Assembly (NCBI RefSeq): GCF_001292625.1
Contig: NZ_LAJH01000026.1
Span: forward strand, 62,001-126,000
Length of the DNA stretch: 64,000 bases
From: Shimia sp. SK013
GTDB taxonomy: Bacteria; Pseudomonadota; Alphaproteobacteria; Rhodobacterales; Rhodobacteraceae
Reading direction: 5' to 3'
Shown: piece after piece, positions 35,567-45,291 of the stretch
Position numbering within the stretch: position 1 is the stretch's first letter
How the letters are laid out: every line of letters begins with the position of its first letter
The notes under the pieces: generated by a model
Told to the model about the DNA's origin: nothing
The model's input: the letters and a program-made list of their open reading frames with translations, nothing else
The model's database searches: none
Translations under genes and position numbers: made by a program

Positions 35567-36058
35567 GTGCTGACGGATACGATCATCGAGGATGACCGCT
35601 GGAGTGAGATGGGTTTTGAGGCGCTGGCCGAAGCGGCGGCTGAAGCCGCCTTTCTGCATCTTGGCATGGAAGCGCGTGATTTCGAAATTGCTGTGCTGGC
35701 CTGTGATGATGCGCGTATTGCCGAACTGAACACCGAATTTCGCGACAAGCCGACGCCGACCAATGTTCTCAGCTGGCCGAGTGAGGAGCGTGGGGCGGAG
35801 GTGGACGGAGATACGCCATCTGCACCTGAGGGGCTGGATCCTGAACTGGGCGATATTGCGATTGCCTTTGAAACCTGCGCAAGAGAGGCTGAAACTGCTG
35901 GGAAACCGATGGCGGATCACGTCACGCATCTGGTTGTGCATGGTGTGCTGCATTTGTTGGGATATGATCATATCCGTGACAAAGATGCCACTTTGATGGA
36001 AGGGCTGGAAACAGCCATACTTGGCAAAATGGGTCTTTCGGACCCATATGAGATATGA
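35567..36058 (+). CDS. ybeY: Endoribonuclease YbeY
   Basis: Zinc-dependent single-strand endoribonuclease involved in 16S rRNA 3'-end maturation and ribosome quality control. The zinc motif HGVLHLLGYDH gives His125, His129 and His135 in a 163-residue protein; the NVLSWPSEE segment is also typical. Alphaproteobacterial members carry an insert between these blocks, here GAEVDGDTPSAPEGLDPE. GTG 35567 is the most likely start; the longer open frame overlaps phoH in an unlikely way. 49 bases after phoH. Confidence 0.93.
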   Translation: MLTDTIIEDDRWSEMGFEALAEAAAEAAFLHLGMEARDFEIAVLACDDARIAELNTEFRDKPTPTNVLSWPSEERGAEVDGDTPSAPEGLDPELGDIAIAFETCAREAETAGKPMADHVTHLVVHGVLHLLGYDHIRDKDATLMEGLETAILGKMGLSDPYEI

Positions 36059-36088
36059 ACGGGGACGCATCCCCAACGGAAAGGGCCA

Positions 36089-36973
36089 ATGGGCGACACC
36101 ATCGACGGATCCTCTAACGCGGCGCTAAGCGCGCGGCCGGAAGGTCAACACAAGCAAAAGGGTGGCCTGATACGGCGCCTGTTTTCGAAATCCGCAGAGA
36201 AGCCGGCGGCCCTAGATGGCGCGCAAATGGCGTCCAGTTCTGCTCCTCAGTCTCATGGCATGATCAACCTGCGCCGCATGCGCGTGGAAGATGTGGCTGT
36301 GCCTAAGGCCGATATCGTGGCGGTGCCCAACACCATCAGCGAGGCAGAGCTTTTGCAGGTTTTTCGCGACAGCGGCATGACACGATTGCCGGTGTATGAT
36401 GGGACGTTGGACACACCCATCGGGTTTGTTCACCTCAAGGACTTTGCCCTGCGCCACGGTTTCAACGGCGACGCTGGCAGTTTGAAAATCGATCAGATGT
36501 TGCGGCCTTTGCTTTTTGTGCCACCGTCGATGGCGATTGGCGTTTTGCTGGCCAAGATGCAGGCCGAACGGCGCCATATGGCGTTGGTGATTGACGAATA
36601 TGGCGGCGTGGATGGTCTGGCCACGATTGAAGACCTGATCGAACAGGTGATCGGTGAGATCGAAGACGAGCACGACATTGAAGAGGCCGATTTCTGGGTG
36701 CAAGAGCGTCCCGGAAGTTATCTGGCTTTGTCCAAAACCCCACTGGAGGAGTTTGAGGCCGCGATTGGTCGGTCACTGACGTACCACGAAGACGTTGACC
36801 GAGAGGAAATCGACACGCTGGGCGGGTTGGTCTTTATGCTGTGTGGCCATGTGCCTGCGCGCGGCGAAGTGGTGGAGCTGCCCGACGGTGTGGCTTTTGA
36901 GGTCGTAGACGCCGATCCGCGCCGGATAAAACGCTTGCGGGTGTTGCTGCCGACGGACGCTGCCAATGGCTGA
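36089..36973 (+). CDS. CBS-domain hemolysin/CorC-family protein
   Basis: A 294-residue protein with a Ser/Ala-rich N-terminal extension, a CBS pair from about residue 66 to 185 (RVEDVAVPKADIVAV, TRLPVYDGTLDTPIGFVHLKD, MALVIDEYGGVDGLATIEDLIE) and a C-terminal CorC/HlyC transporter-associated domain from about 205 to 285 (TLGGLVFMLCGHVPARGE). Homologues next to ybeY and lnt are often named CorC or YbeX and are linked to magnesium homeostasis and ribosome metabolism. It has no membrane segments. Its last eight bases overlap lnt. Confidence 0.9.
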   Translation: MGDTIDGSSNAALSARPEGQHKQKGGLIRRLFSKSAEKPAALDGAQMASSSAPQSHGMINLRRMRVEDVAVPKADIVAVPNTISEAELLQVFRDSGMTRLPVYDGTLDTPIGFVHLKDFALRHGFNGDAGSLKIDQMLRPLLFVPPSMAIGVLLAKMQAERRHMALVIDEYGGVDGLATIEDLIEQVIGEIEDEHDIEEADFWVQERPGSYLALSKTPLEEFEAAIGRSLTYHEDVDREEIDTLGGLVFMLCGHVPARGEVVELPDGVAFEVVDADPRRIKRLRVLLPTDAANG

Positions 36974-38498
36974 CAGCGCTGTGGTGCAGCGCTGGCGGGT
37001 GTCGGGCTGGAAGCAGGCTGTGCTATGTGTGGTATTGGGCGCGCTGGGCGCGCTTGGACATCCCCCGTTTGATCTTTGGTTCCTGACTGTCGCCGCGTTT
37101 GTTGCGGTGTTTGGACTAGCCTTGCGTTGTGAGAGAAATTTCGACTGGGTCAAAACCGGTTTCTGGTTCGGGTTCGGCTATTTTGCGGTGGCGCTGCATT
37201 GGATCGTTGAGCCGTTTCTGGTCGATGTGGCCCGGCACGGATGGATGGCGCCGTTTGCGTTGGTGATGATGGCGGCGGGTGGTGCGGCGTTTTGGGCTGT
37301 GGCGTTTGGCGTCGCGGGATGGCTGCGGCGGGGTCTTGGCGGCGTTGTGGCATTGGCTGTGGCGATGGCAGCTACTGAATTTCTGCGGGCCTATGTCTTC
37401 ACGGGATTTCCGTGGGCGATGCCGTCTTATGCCTTGGTCAACCAAATGTTCGGGCAATTGGCGGCCTTTGGTGGCCCGCATGGGGTGAACCTTTTGCTGT
37501 TTCTGTTGGCGGGCGGTCTGGCCTTTGGCGCGGTGCGCCGGTGGCGATGGATCTGGGGCGTGGCCGGTGCGGTGATGTTGGCGCTGTGGGTGCCTGTGCC
37601 GGATCAAGTGCCCGAAGCCAGAGAGCAGACGGATGCCGCTGTGGTGGTGCGGCTGGTGCAGCCAAATGCATTGCAGCATCTGAAATGGCACCCTGAGCAT
37701 ATTTTAACATTCTTTCAGCGCTCGCTCGCTTTGACGGCTCAAGTGGCCGTCGAAGCCGATGCGGCGGTGCCGGATCTTGTGGTCTGGCCGGAAACCTCGG
37801 TGCCGTGGACCTTGGACAACGCTGAGAATGCGTTGCTTGCGGTGGCGGGCGCGGCCCGCGGCGCGCCGGTTGTTCTGGGGCTGAACCGGTATGAAGGGGA
37901 GAGGATCTTTAACACCGTGGCAGTTGTGTCGCCGGAGGGAGCCGTGACCGATGTCTATGACAAACATCACCTTGTGCCCTTTGGCGAATACATCCCGTTC
38001 GGCGATTTCCTTGGCCGGTTTGGCATACGGGGATTGGCCAGCCAACATGGCGGTGGTTACTCCGCTGGCGTGGGACCTGACCTGATCGATCTTGGCGCAT
38101 TGGGCAAGGCCTTGCCGCTGGTTTGCTATGAGGCGGTGTTCCCGCAAGACACCCGCATCAGGGGCGAGCGTCCTCGTATGATGCTGCATATGACCAACGA
38201 CGCGTGGTTCGGGAATTTTTCAGGGCCCTACCAACATTTGGCACAAGCGCGGATGCGGGCAATCGAGACCGGCGTTCCGGTACTGCGGGCGGCCAACACG
38301 GGTATCTCAGCAGCCATTGATGCGCAGGGCCGCGTGCTGGCGATGTTGCCGCTGGGCGAGGCCGGTTTTTTGGATGTCGTCTTGCCGGACCTTGGCCCCG
38401 ACACACTTTATGCGCGTTGGGGGGATCTGCCTATGGGTGTGTTTCTTGCTTTGCTGATTGTTGCGGGTGCGGCGGTGCGGCGGCGCGAAACCGATTGA
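36966..38498 (+). CDS. lnt: Apolipoprotein N-acyltransferase Lnt
   Basis: Inner-membrane enzyme that adds the third acyl chain to the N terminus of lipoproteins. Of 510 residues, the first ~210 form about six to eight membrane helices, the periplasmic nitrilase-like domain follows with catalytic Glu276 (VWPETSVPW), Lys333 (YDKHHLVPFGEY) and Cys387 (LVCYEAVFP), and a last helix spans about 485-503. Overlaps the CorC-family gene by eight bases. The metK promoter overlaps its stop codon. Confidence 0.95.
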   Translation: MADSAVVQRWRVSGWKQAVLCVVLGALGALGHPPFDLWFLTVAAFVAVFGLALRCERNFDWVKTGFWFGFGYFAVALHWIVEPFLVDVARHGWMAPFALVMMAAGGAAFWAVAFGVAGWLRRGLGGVVALAVAMAATEFLRAYVFTGFPWAMPSYALVNQMFGQLAAFGGPHGVNLLLFLLAGGLAFGAVRRWRWIWGVAGAVMLALWVPVPDQVPEAREQTDAAVVVRLVQPNALQHLKWHPEHILTFFQRSLALTAQVAVEADAAVPDLVVWPETSVPWTLDNAENALLAVAGAARGAPVVLGLNRYEGERIFNTVAVVSPEGAVTDVYDKHHLVPFGEYIPFGDFLGRFGIRGLASQHGGGYSAGVGPDLIDLGALGKALPLVCYEAVFPQDTRIRGERPRMMLHMTNDAWFGNFSGPYQHLAQARMRAIETGVPVLRAANTGISAAIDAQGRVLAMLPLGEAGFLDVVLPDLGPDTLYARWGDLPMGVFLALLIVAGAAVRRRETD

Positions 38499-38523
38499 CC
38501 CGCCTTCTACTTCCACGTATTTG
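38495..38523 (+). promoter_or_regulatory. Predicted metK promoter
   Basis: TTGACC at 38495-38500 and TATTTG at 38518-38523 are separated by 17 bases. Transcription would start near 38530, just ahead of the riboswitch. The -35 box overlaps the lnt stop codon. Visible match only; not tested. Confidence 0.6.
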
Positions 38524-38537
38524 CTGACTCTGAATTT

Positions 38538-38583
38538 CCGTCACAACGGCTTCCTGACGTGACGGTTTTAATCCAATGGAGCA
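38538..38583 (+). promoter_or_regulatory. SAM/SAH riboswitch in metK leader
   Basis: CCGTCAC (38538-38544) pairs with GTGACGG (38559-38565), enclosing a loop with ACGGCTTCCTGA. After an AT-rich linker, GGAGCA (38578-38583) can pair with GCTTCC of the loop to form an H-type pseudoknot. This matches the SAM/SAH riboswitch upstream of metK in Rhodobacterales almost base for base in the core. GGAG is also the ribosome-binding site of metK, ten bases before its ATG, so ligand binding would hide it and repress translation. Confidence 0.9.
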
Positions 38584-38591
38584 CCACCCCC

Positions 38592-39773
38592 ATGGCACGT
38601 AAGAACTATACTTTTACTTCCGAGAGCGTCTCGGAAGGCCACCCAGATAAAGTCTGCGATCGCATCTCGGACGCCGTTTTGGATGCGTTTCTGGCCGAAG
38701 AACCCGAGGCGCGTGTGGCCTGTGAGACCTTTGCTACCACGAACCGTGTGGTCATAGGCGGGGAAGTGGGGCTGTCGGATCAGGACAAGCTGCACGAATA
38801 CATGGGGCGGATCGACGAGATCGCACGCGCCTGCATCAAAGACATTGGCTATGAGCAGGACAAGTTTCACCACGAGACCGTGGAGATCACCAACCTGCTG
38901 CACGAGCAATCCGCACATATCGCACAAGGTGTCGACGCCAACGGCGAAAAAGAAGAAGGCGCGGGTGATCAGGGCATCATGTTTGGTCATGCCACCACCG
39001 AAACCGACGCATTGATGCCCGCGCCCATCCAATACTCCCACGCGATCCTGCGCCGTCTGGCCGAGGTGCGCAAATCGGGGCAGGAGCCGACGCTGGGGCC
39101 GGATGCGAAATCGCAACTTTCCGTGATTTATGAGGATGGCAAACCGGTGGGCGTGAGCTCAATTGTGTTGTCGACGCAGCATTTGGACGAAGCCATGACG
39201 AGCGCGGATGTGCGCGCGGTGGTGGAACCTTACATTCGCGAGACCCTGCCGGCGGGCTGGATCAGCGACGCCACCGAATGGCACGTGAACCCAACCGGCA
39301 AGTTTGTAATCGGTGGCCCCGATGGGGACGCGGGTCTGACGGGCCGCAAGATCATTGTCGACACCTACGGTGGCGCAGCGCCTCATGGCGGCGGTGCGTT
39401 TTCTGGCAAAGATCCTACCAAGGTTGATCGCTCTGCAGCCTACGCGGCGCGTTATCTGGCAAAAAACGTGGTGGCGGCCGGTCTGGCGGAACGTTGCACC
39501 ATTCAGCTGTCTTATGCGATTGGCGTAAGTGAGCCGCTGTCGATCTATTGCGACCACTATGGCACGGGCGAGATTGATCCGGCCAAGATCGAAAATGCGA
39601 TCCGTCAGGTCATGAGCCTGACTCCGCGCGGCATTCGCGAACAGTTGCAGCTTAACAAACCAATTTATCAGCGCACGGCAGCCTATGGCCACTTTGGTCG
39701 TGCTCCTGAAGCGGACGGCGGTTTCAGCTGGGAACGCACGGATTTGGTTGAAGAGCTGAAATCCGCGCTGTGA
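38592..39773 (+). CDS. metK: S-adenosylmethionine synthetase
   Basis: Makes S-adenosylmethionine from methionine and ATP. The 393-residue protein shows [24 protein letters not shown] at the N terminus, the ATP site [12 protein letters not shown] at about 120-131, and [32 protein letters not shown], the P-loop-like signature, near 253-285. The riboswitch pseudoknot sequesters its ribosome-binding site, so its product probably feeds back on its translation. Start ATG 38592 is fixed by the leader; a GTG further upstream lies inside the riboswitch. Confidence 0.97.
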   Translation: MARKNYTFTSESVSEGHPDKVCDRISDAVLDAFLAEEPEARVACETFATTNRVVIGGEVGLSDQDKLHEYMGRIDEIARACIKDIGYEQDKFHHETVEITNLLHEQSAHIAQGVDANGEKEEGAGDQGIMFGHATTETDALMPAPIQYSHAILRRLAEVRKSGQEPTLGPDAKSQLSVIYEDGKPVGVSSIVLSTQHLDEAMTSADVRAVVEPYIRETLPAGWISDATEWHVNPTGKFVIGGPDGDAGLTGRKIIVDTYGGAAPHGGGAFSGKDPTKVDRSAAYAARYLAKNVVAAGLAERCTIQLSYAIGVSEPLSIYCDHYGTGEIDPAKIENAIRQVMSLTPRGIREQLQLNKPIYQRTAAYGHFGRAPEADGGFSWERTDLVEELKSAL

Positions 39774-39840
39774 GACGAAGGCCAAAAGGTCACTCGAAAG
39801 CCGAAAGGTTTGACGGTGTTGTCTTGTCTTGAGATTTCGA

Positions 39841-39879
39841 AAAAAGGCGCTGCCCGTCCGATGACCGGCAGCGCCTTTT
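39841..39879 (+). terminator. Rho-independent terminator after metK
   Basis: AAAAAGGCGCTGCC (39841-39854) pairs with GGCAGCGCCTTTT (39867-39879) around a twelve-base loop. It lies 68 bases past the stop. Confidence 0.88.
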
Positions 39880-39950
39880 GCAATTGATGGGTCTTTGGCC
39901 AACACTGGAATGCGGGCCACCAATTCCTGCGTCTTTCCGGCTCCAATCGT

Positions 39951-40211
39951 CTAGTCGCCGGAATTTGACGTTTCTGCTTTCTTGAACACCACTAGTGTAA
40001 TGAACAAGCCCGCGATCAGAAGCATGTGTGCAGACGCGGTCAAGCCGAATACGAAATAGCTGCCGACCATTAGAGAAAATATGGAACTCCACATCCACGC
40101 CAGCATTTGCATCATCAAATGAGCGGTGGACAGAGAATGGTTTTTCAACGGATTTTTGGTTTCATCCATGACAGACGTCCACGTTGAATTCGTTTTGGCA
40201 TTATTAAGCAT
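39951..40211 (-). CDS. Small two-helix membrane protein
   Basis: An 86-residue protein with a hydrophilic N terminus (MLNNAKTNSTWTSVMDETK) and two membrane segments at about 33-52 (LAWMWSSIFSLMVGSYFVFG) and 57-76 (HMLLIAGLFITLVVFKK). The start is strongly supported by GGAGGAAAACA directly ahead. Two tryptophans and several methionines flank the first helix. I do not recognise a family. It is convergent with metK and isolated by a long gap upstream. Confidence 0.65.
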   Translation of the reverse strand: MLNNAKTNSTWTSVMDETKNPLKNHSLSTAHLMMQMLAWMWSSIFSLMVGSYFVFGLTASAHMLLIAGLFITLVVFKKAETSNSGD

Positions 40212-40586
40212 TGTTTTCCTCCTGTTACCTCGTGACCCAGACCTCACGTTTGACACGTAAGCGATCGCCGCCCCGAGTGTGCTAGACCTCATGAAGGATC
40301 AAGGGGCCTTCTTGAGTGGTGGTCTCCAAATTACGCTACGGCGAAGTAAGCGGACCATTTTTAGATCTCTTTGCTGCTATCTAGCATCTCAAAAATACCC
40401 AAATGGGATTTGCTAAACTCACAAAGCATCGTTGCGAGTTTGTTGTCAGATAGCGCAATGCGTCATGGGCGGATCCTATGCACTAGCCAGGACAGTTTTG
40501 TAACCCGACGGCACTTCCCTTACGAAATCTTTGGTACTGTCGGGAAATTGTGCGACGGTCTTCCCCGCGAATAGGGAGGAATATCT
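40212..40586 (+). other. Non-coding stretch between small membrane protein and BASS gene
   Basis: 375 bases with lower GC than the surroundings. It must hold the promoters of the two divergent flanking genes. The open frames here have poor composition and no ribosome-binding site. A GGGAGGAATATCT ribosome-binding site for the transporter lies at its end. Nothing else recognised. Confidence 0.4.
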
Positions 40587-41447
40587 ATGCTCATCGACGT
40601 GGCTCTGCCGCTATCACTTGCGTTCATCATGTTTTCACTAGGCTTTGGCCTGACGTTTGCCGACTTTGGCCGCGTCTTGACCATGCCGAAAGCGGTGCTG
40701 ACCGGTGTGGTGATGCAAATCGGGGCGGTGCCTTTGGTGGCTTACCTCCTGCTTATCGTTTTTGATTTGCCTCCTGCGATGGCCTTTGGCGTTATGATCC
40801 TCGCGTTTTGTCCGGGCGGTGTGACCTCTAACATCCTGACCAAGCTGGGCGGAGGCACTGTGGCGCTTTCGATCACCCTGACGGCGGTCGTGAGCCTTTT
40901 GTCGGTGATTACCGTCCCGATTTTGGTTGTATGGGCTGGCGCGACCTTTCTTGGTGAGGCTGCACCGGAGGTAAACGTGTTGGGCATCGGCATGTCGATG
41001 TTTGCGATCACGGCTGTGCCGGTTCTGATCGGCTTGCTGACCCGCTGGGTGGCCAGCGGTGTGGCTGACAAGATCGAGAAGATCGTCTCAGCGTTGGCGT
41101 TGGTGCTGTTCTTGGTCATCGTGGCCGTCGCCTTGGCAACCAACTGGGATCTGTTCATGGCCAATATCTGGACGCTTGGTCCGGTGCTGATGCTTTTGAA
41201 TGCTCTGCTATTGGTGCTCGGCGTAGGCGTGGCGCGGCTTTTGGGCCTGTCGGGGCCGGATGGTTTGTGTATCTCCGTCGAGATGGGCGTGCAGAACGCC
41301 ACATTGGGCATCACCGTGGCGGGCATGGTTGCACAGGCGTCGGGCATTCCTGAATACGCGGTGCCGGCGGCGCTTTACGGGATTACGATGTATATCGTGA
41401 CCATTCCGGGCATGTTCATTCTTCGGTTGATTTTCGGAAAAAGCTGA
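40587..41447 (+). CDS. Bile acid:sodium symporter (BASS) family transporter
   Basis: A 286-residue inner-membrane protein with about nine to ten helices. FGVMILAFCPGGVTSNILTKLGGG carries the CPGG-SN sodium-site motif of the BASS fold, and the symmetric second motif is EMGVQNATLGITVAG. Bacterial members take up organic anions such as pantoate, pyruvate or keto acids with sodium; the substrate here is not predictable. GGAGGAATATCT precedes the ATG. Confidence 0.88.
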   Translation: MLIDVALPLSLAFIMFSLGFGLTFADFGRVLTMPKAVLTGVVMQIGAVPLVAYLLLIVFDLPPAMAFGVMILAFCPGGVTSNILTKLGGGTVALSITLTAVVSLLSVITVPILVVWAGATFLGEAAPEVNVLGIGMSMFAITAVPVLIGLLTRWVASGVADKIEKIVSALALVLFLVIVAVALATNWDLFMANIWTLGPVLMLLNALLLVLGVGVARLLGLSGPDGLCISVEMGVQNATLGITVAGMVAQASGIPEYAVPAALYGITMYIVTIPGMFILRLIFGKS

Positions 41448-41509
41448 GCGCATCTTGACCCGAAGGGCAGGGTGCGGCAAAGGCTCGGGCGATCCAAACG
41501 AGAGAGCTC

Positions 41510-42232
41510 ATGTCTGACAATCCGACAGATAGACACCCTTCGGGCGCCCCTTGGCGCAATTTTTATGGCCGGTTCAAGGGCAAAGGATTGCGGTCAAGCC
41601 AAGAGGCGTATCTTGAAGAGGACCTTGCCAAGCTGAGCCCAGGAAAGATTACCTGGGACAAGAACCCTGACCGAAGCGTCATAGATCTAGAGGCGCTGTT
41701 TGGCGACAAAGATATCTGGCTGGAGATCGGGTTTGGCGGTGGTGAGCACATGGTGCATCAAGCCGTGCAAAATCCGGACGTCGGCATCATTGGGTGCGAG
41801 CCCTATATCAACGGCGTTGCAATGCTGTTGGGCAAAATCCGCGAAGCTGGCGCCGACAATATCCGCGTGCATCCAGGCGATGTGCGGGACATGTTTGACG
41901 TGTTGCCCGACCAAAGCCTGAGCCGTGCGTTTTTGCTGTATCCCGACCCATGGCCAAAGAAGCGCCACCACCGGCGCCGGTTTGTGACGCCTGATCACCT
42001 TGAACCACTGGCGCGCAAGCTGAAGCCCGGTGCGATTTTTCGCGTTGCGACGGATATTCCCGACTATGTGCGTCAGACGCTGGAGCAGGTGCCCAAGCAA
42101 GGGTTTGAATGGCTCGCGGAAAGCCCTGAGGATTGGCGCGAGCCATGGGGGGACTGGATCTCTACACGCTATGAGCAGAAGGCGTTTCGCGAGGGCCGCA
42201 CGCCGCATTACCTGACGTTTCGCAAGACCTAA
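41510..42232 (+). CDS. trmB: tRNA (guanine-N7-)-methyltransferase TrmB
   Basis: SAM-dependent methyltransferase forming m7G46 in tRNA variable loops. The 240-residue protein has motif I WLEIGFGGGEHMVHQA, the IGCEPYINGVA acidic segment and the signature LLYPDPWPKKRHHRRRFV, with C-terminal RYEQKAFREGRTPHYLTF. ATG 41510 follows GAGAGCTC. 62 bases after the transporter, convergent with the next gene. Confidence 0.95.
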   Translation: MSDNPTDRHPSGAPWRNFYGRFKGKGLRSSQEAYLEEDLAKLSPGKITWDKNPDRSVIDLEALFGDKDIWLEIGFGGGEHMVHQAVQNPDVGIIGCEPYINGVAMLLGKIREAGADNIRVHPGDVRDMFDVLPDQSLSRAFLLYPDPWPKKRHHRRRFVTPDHLEPLARKLKPGAIFRVATDIPDYVRQTLEQVPKQGFEWLAESPEDWREPWGDWISTRYEQKAFREGRTPHYLTFRKT

Positions 42233-42236
42233 GCCA

Positions 42237-43082
42237 TTAGAGGCGGGACAGCGGCACGACTTCGGTATCGTTGAGGCGGGTGAAACGCCGCCCTTTTGCG
42301 AACCACGCCACGGCAAAGGCGAGCAGTGCGAGAGCCTCGACATAGAAAGTCAGGTTCAAGCGGTTCCACCAAAGCAGCGCCGCGTCGCTTAGGAGTGGCG
42401 ATTTCGCCCCAAGCGTGGCCACACAGAGCAGGATAACCACACCACAGGTTTTATAAAGGCGGTTGCGGTTGCGTTTGGTCGCAATCAATTCGCCGCCTAC
42501 TTTGTGCCGTGCGTCAATCACGCGTGCCAGCACGAAGTAGCAGTAGAGCCCAAGGAAGACGAACACGACCCCCGCGCCATACATATGAAGATGTTCCGCC
42601 GACGATGTGACCGCAAAATAGGCTCCGCCGTCGTATGGCGCGACGATGTATCCCGCAGAGGCATTCTCGGCAGCAGGGCGTGTCATATGGGCAAAGGGAC
42701 GAGCCGAGAAATCGTTTAGGTGTTCGCAGCCGTCACCAGAAGTCGGGAAGAGCGCGAGAGCAAAAGCACCGATGCCAGCAAGGCTGGAGCCATATTTCTC
42801 GAGCCGGTTTTCTCCGGTGAGCGCGATCATAAAGCCGCCGATAAAGAAAAGAATTCCGGCAAACATCGTGCCCAAGAACGGATCGTAATAAAAGTGGCTG
42901 ATGCTGTCGCGCATGCAAACCTTAGGTGCGTGGGCAAGGAGCCAGAGGATAGCGGGCAGAGCGAGGGCGGCGCAGCCGACGAGAAAGGCGAGGCGTTCTT
43001 GCAAAGCCTGTTGTGTCGGAGACAGCGTTTGAGTGGGCGTGAGCAGTTTTTGAAACCGGCCGGGTTGGGGGGACGTGTCCAT
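42237..43082 (-). CDS. Multi-spanning membrane protein of unknown function
   Basis: About 281 residues with six or so helices: FLVGCAALALPAILWLLAH, TMFAGILFFIGGFMIALTG, SLAGIGAFALALFP, HMYGAGVVFVFLGLYCYFVLA, LYKTCGVVILLCVATLG and FYVEALALLAFAVAWFA. A conserved-looking loop MRDSISHFYYDPFLG follows helix 1, and a periplasmic or cytoplasmic loop holds FPTSGDGCEHLND. I know no function. AAGGAG lies eight bases ahead of ATG 43082. Convergent with trmB, divergent from aroA with about 245 bases between. Confidence 0.7.
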   Translation of the reverse strand: MDTSPQPGRFQKLLTPTQTLSPTQQALQERLAFLVGCAALALPAILWLLAHAPKVCMRDSISHFYYDPFLGTMFAGILFFIGGFMIALTGENRLEKYGSSLAGIGAFALALFPTSGDGCEHLNDFSARPFAHMTRPAAENASAGYIVAPYDGGAYFAVTSSAEHLHMYGAGVVFVFLGLYCYFVLARVIDARHKVGGELIATKRNRNRLYKTCGVVILLCVATLGAKSPLLSDAALLWWNRLNLTFYVEALALLAFAVAWFAKGRRFTRLNDTEVVPLSRL

Positions 43083-43327
43083 CACATGAGCTCCTTTGAA
43101 AATGGCTTGCTAAATGACGCATCTTCGAAATTGGAATTAGTATCTGTGTTTGGAGGTGGCCTTGCAACTTATTAGTGTTTTTTCGAGCGGAAGATCACCT
43201 TGTGGCTTCTTGGGCTGTCTCAAAGATTGTGCAAGCTGACGAAATGCGAAATGCTGCGTTGCGTCCCATAGACGAAGGCCAATTGTTGCGCTAACAGCGA
43301 TGTAACAGCAATAAGGATACGCGCCAC

Positions 43328-44674
43328 ATGTCCGGCCACGGCACCCCCATTCCGATGACTTCCCGTCCCTGCGGCCCGCTGAAGGGTGAGGCCAATGTGC
43401 CTGGTGACAAATCCATCAGCCACCGCAGTTTGATCCTCGGGGCGATGGCGGTCGGCGAGACCAAGATTTCCGGCCTTTTGGAAGGCGAAGACGTGCTGGA
43501 TACCGGCAAGGCGATGGCGGCATTCGGGGCAGAGGTGATTAATCACGGCGGCGGCAATTGGTCGGTGCATGGAGTTGGTGTTGGCGGCTTTGCCGAGCCT
43601 GACAACGTGATTGATTGCGGCAATTCCGGTACCGGCGTGCGCTTGATCATGGGCGCAATGGCGACCTGTGATATCACTGTGACCTTCACCGGCGATGCGA
43701 GCCTTAACGGGCGGCCTATGGCGCGGGTGACCGACCCAATTGCGCTGTTTGGCGCACAAGCCGTTGGTCGCGTTGGTGGACGTTTGCCCATGACTATTGT
43801 GGGTGCGAAAGACCCGACGCCTGTGCGCTATGAGGTGCCGATGCCTTCGGCGCAGGTGAAATCGGCTGTTTTGCTGGCGGGTTTGAATGCGCCGGGTCAG
43901 ACAGTTGTAATCGAGAAAGAAGCGACGCGCGATCACACAGAGCGCATGTTGGCGGGCTTTGGGGCTGAGATTTCTGTTGAGCAAAGCGATGCTGGACGGG
44001 TCATCACGCTGACCGGTCAACCTGAATTGAAGCCACAGACAATTGTGGTGCCACGTGACCCAAGTTCGGCCGCCTTTCCAGTCTGTGCGGCAGTGATCAC
44101 GCCAGGATCAGACGTGTTGGTGCCCAATATTGGCCTGAATCCCACGCGGGCAGGGCTGTTCACGACGCTGCGCGAAATGGGCGCGGACCTGACGTATGAA
44201 AACGAGCGCGAAGAGGGCGGCGAACCTGTGGCGGATCTGCGCGCGAAGTTTTCGCCAAACCTTAAGGGGATCGAGGTCGATCCAGCGCGCGCTGCGAGCA
44301 TGATTGATGAATATCCGGTGCTGTCCGTGGTTGCGTCGTTTGCACAAGGCGAGACTGTGATGCGTGGCGTCAAAGAACTTCGGGTCAAGGAAAGCGACCG
44401 AATTGACGCCATGGCGACGGGCCTGCGTCTGAACGGTGTCGAGGTCGACGAAGGCGACGATTGGTGGATTGTCAAAGGCTTGGGTCATGGCAACGTTCCC
44501 GGTGGGGCGACCTGCGAGAGCCATTTGGATCACCGCATCGCCATGAGCTTTATGGTGTTGGGCATGGCCGCGCAAAACCCGGTCAGCTTGGATGATGGCG
44601 GCCCGATTGCCACATCCTTCCCGATCTTTGAGCCGCTGATGGCGGGTCTGGGTACTGACGTGGTGCGGGGCTAG
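43328..44674 (+). CDS. aroA: 3-phosphoshikimate 1-carboxyvinyltransferase (EPSP synthase)
   Basis: Shikimate-pathway enzyme joining phosphoenolpyruvate and shikimate-3-phosphate. The 448-residue protein opens with [24 protein letters not shown], then [11 protein letters not shown]-like [14 protein letters not shown], and near the C terminus [18 protein letters not shown] and [10 protein letters not shown]. Ala at residue ~101 context (NSGTGVR) suggests a class comparison with glyphosate-tolerant forms cannot be settled by eye. Followed after four bases by cmk, a common pairing. Confidence 0.96.
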   Translation: MSGHGTPIPMTSRPCGPLKGEANVPGDKSISHRSLILGAMAVGETKISGLLEGEDVLDTGKAMAAFGAEVINHGGGNWSVHGVGVGGFAEPDNVIDCGNSGTGVRLIMGAMATCDITVTFTGDASLNGRPMARVTDPIALFGAQAVGRVGGRLPMTIVGAKDPTPVRYEVPMPSAQVKSAVLLAGLNAPGQTVVIEKEATRDHTERMLAGFGAEISVEQSDAGRVITLTGQPELKPQTIVVPRDPSSAAFPVCAAVITPGSDVLVPNIGLNPTRAGLFTTLREMGADLTYENEREEGGEPVADLRAKFSPNLKGIEVDPARAASMIDEYPVLSVVASFAQGETVMRGVKELRVKESDRIDAMATGLRLNGVEVDEGDDWWIVKGLGHGNVPGGATCESHLDHRIAMSFMVLGMAAQNPVSLDDGGPIATSFPIFEPLMAGLGTDVVRG

Positions 44675-44678
44675 GCGG

Positions 44679-45287
44679 ATGGCTTTTACCGTTGCCATTG
44701 ATGGGCCTGCAGCGGCTGGCAAAGGCACGATTTCCAAGGCTGTGGCTGCGCATTTCGGCTTTGCGCATTTGGACACCGGGCTGCTGTATCGCGCGGTTGG
44801 GGCCAAGACGCTGGATGGAACCGATCCGATCGCGGCGGCGCAGGCCTTGGTCGCTGAGGATCTCGGGGCGCAGGATTTGCGCACGCCAGACGTGGCGCAG
44901 GCCGCGAGCCGCGTGGCGGTGATCGGCGAGGTGCGCGCTGCGCTTGTGGATTTTCAATGCGCGTTTGCGCGGCGCTCCGGTGGCGCGGTTCTGGATGGTC
45001 GCGATATTGGCACTGTGATTTGCCCCAATGCCGAGGCCAAGCTGTTTGTGACGGCGAGCGCAGAAGTGCGCGCCGAGCGGCGGCATCAGGAGTTGGTAGG
45101 CAAAGGCACGCAGATCTCGTTTGAAACTGTGTTGGCGGACGTGAAAGAGCGTGACGCGCGCGACCGAAACCGCGCCGAGGCACCGATGGTTGCAGCCAAA
45201 GACGCGACGGTGATTGATACCACGGCGCTGTCGATCGAGGCCGCGATTGCGGCAGCGATAACGGCGATCGAGGTCATGCGCAGTTGA
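44679..45287 (+). CDS. cmk: Cytidylate kinase
   Basis: Phosphorylates CMP and dCMP with ATP. 202 residues, P-loop [21 protein letters not shown] at the N terminus, [15 protein letters not shown] binding the nucleotide, and [35 protein letters not shown] near 105-135. Starts four bases after aroA; rpsA, its neighbour in many genomes, is about 4.4 kb further on here. Stop codon and the HxlR gene stop lie five bases apart, convergent. Confidence 0.95.
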   Translation: MAFTVAIDGPAAAGKGTISKAVAAHFGFAHLDTGLLYRAVGAKTLDGTDPIAAAQALVAEDLGAQDLRTPDVAQAASRVAVIGEVRAALVDFQCAFARRSGGAVLDGRDIGTVICPNAEAKLFVTASAEVRAERRHQELVGKGTQISFETVLADVKERDARDRNRAEAPMVAAKDATVIDTTALSIEAAIAAAITAIEVMRS

Positions 45288-45291
45288 AACT

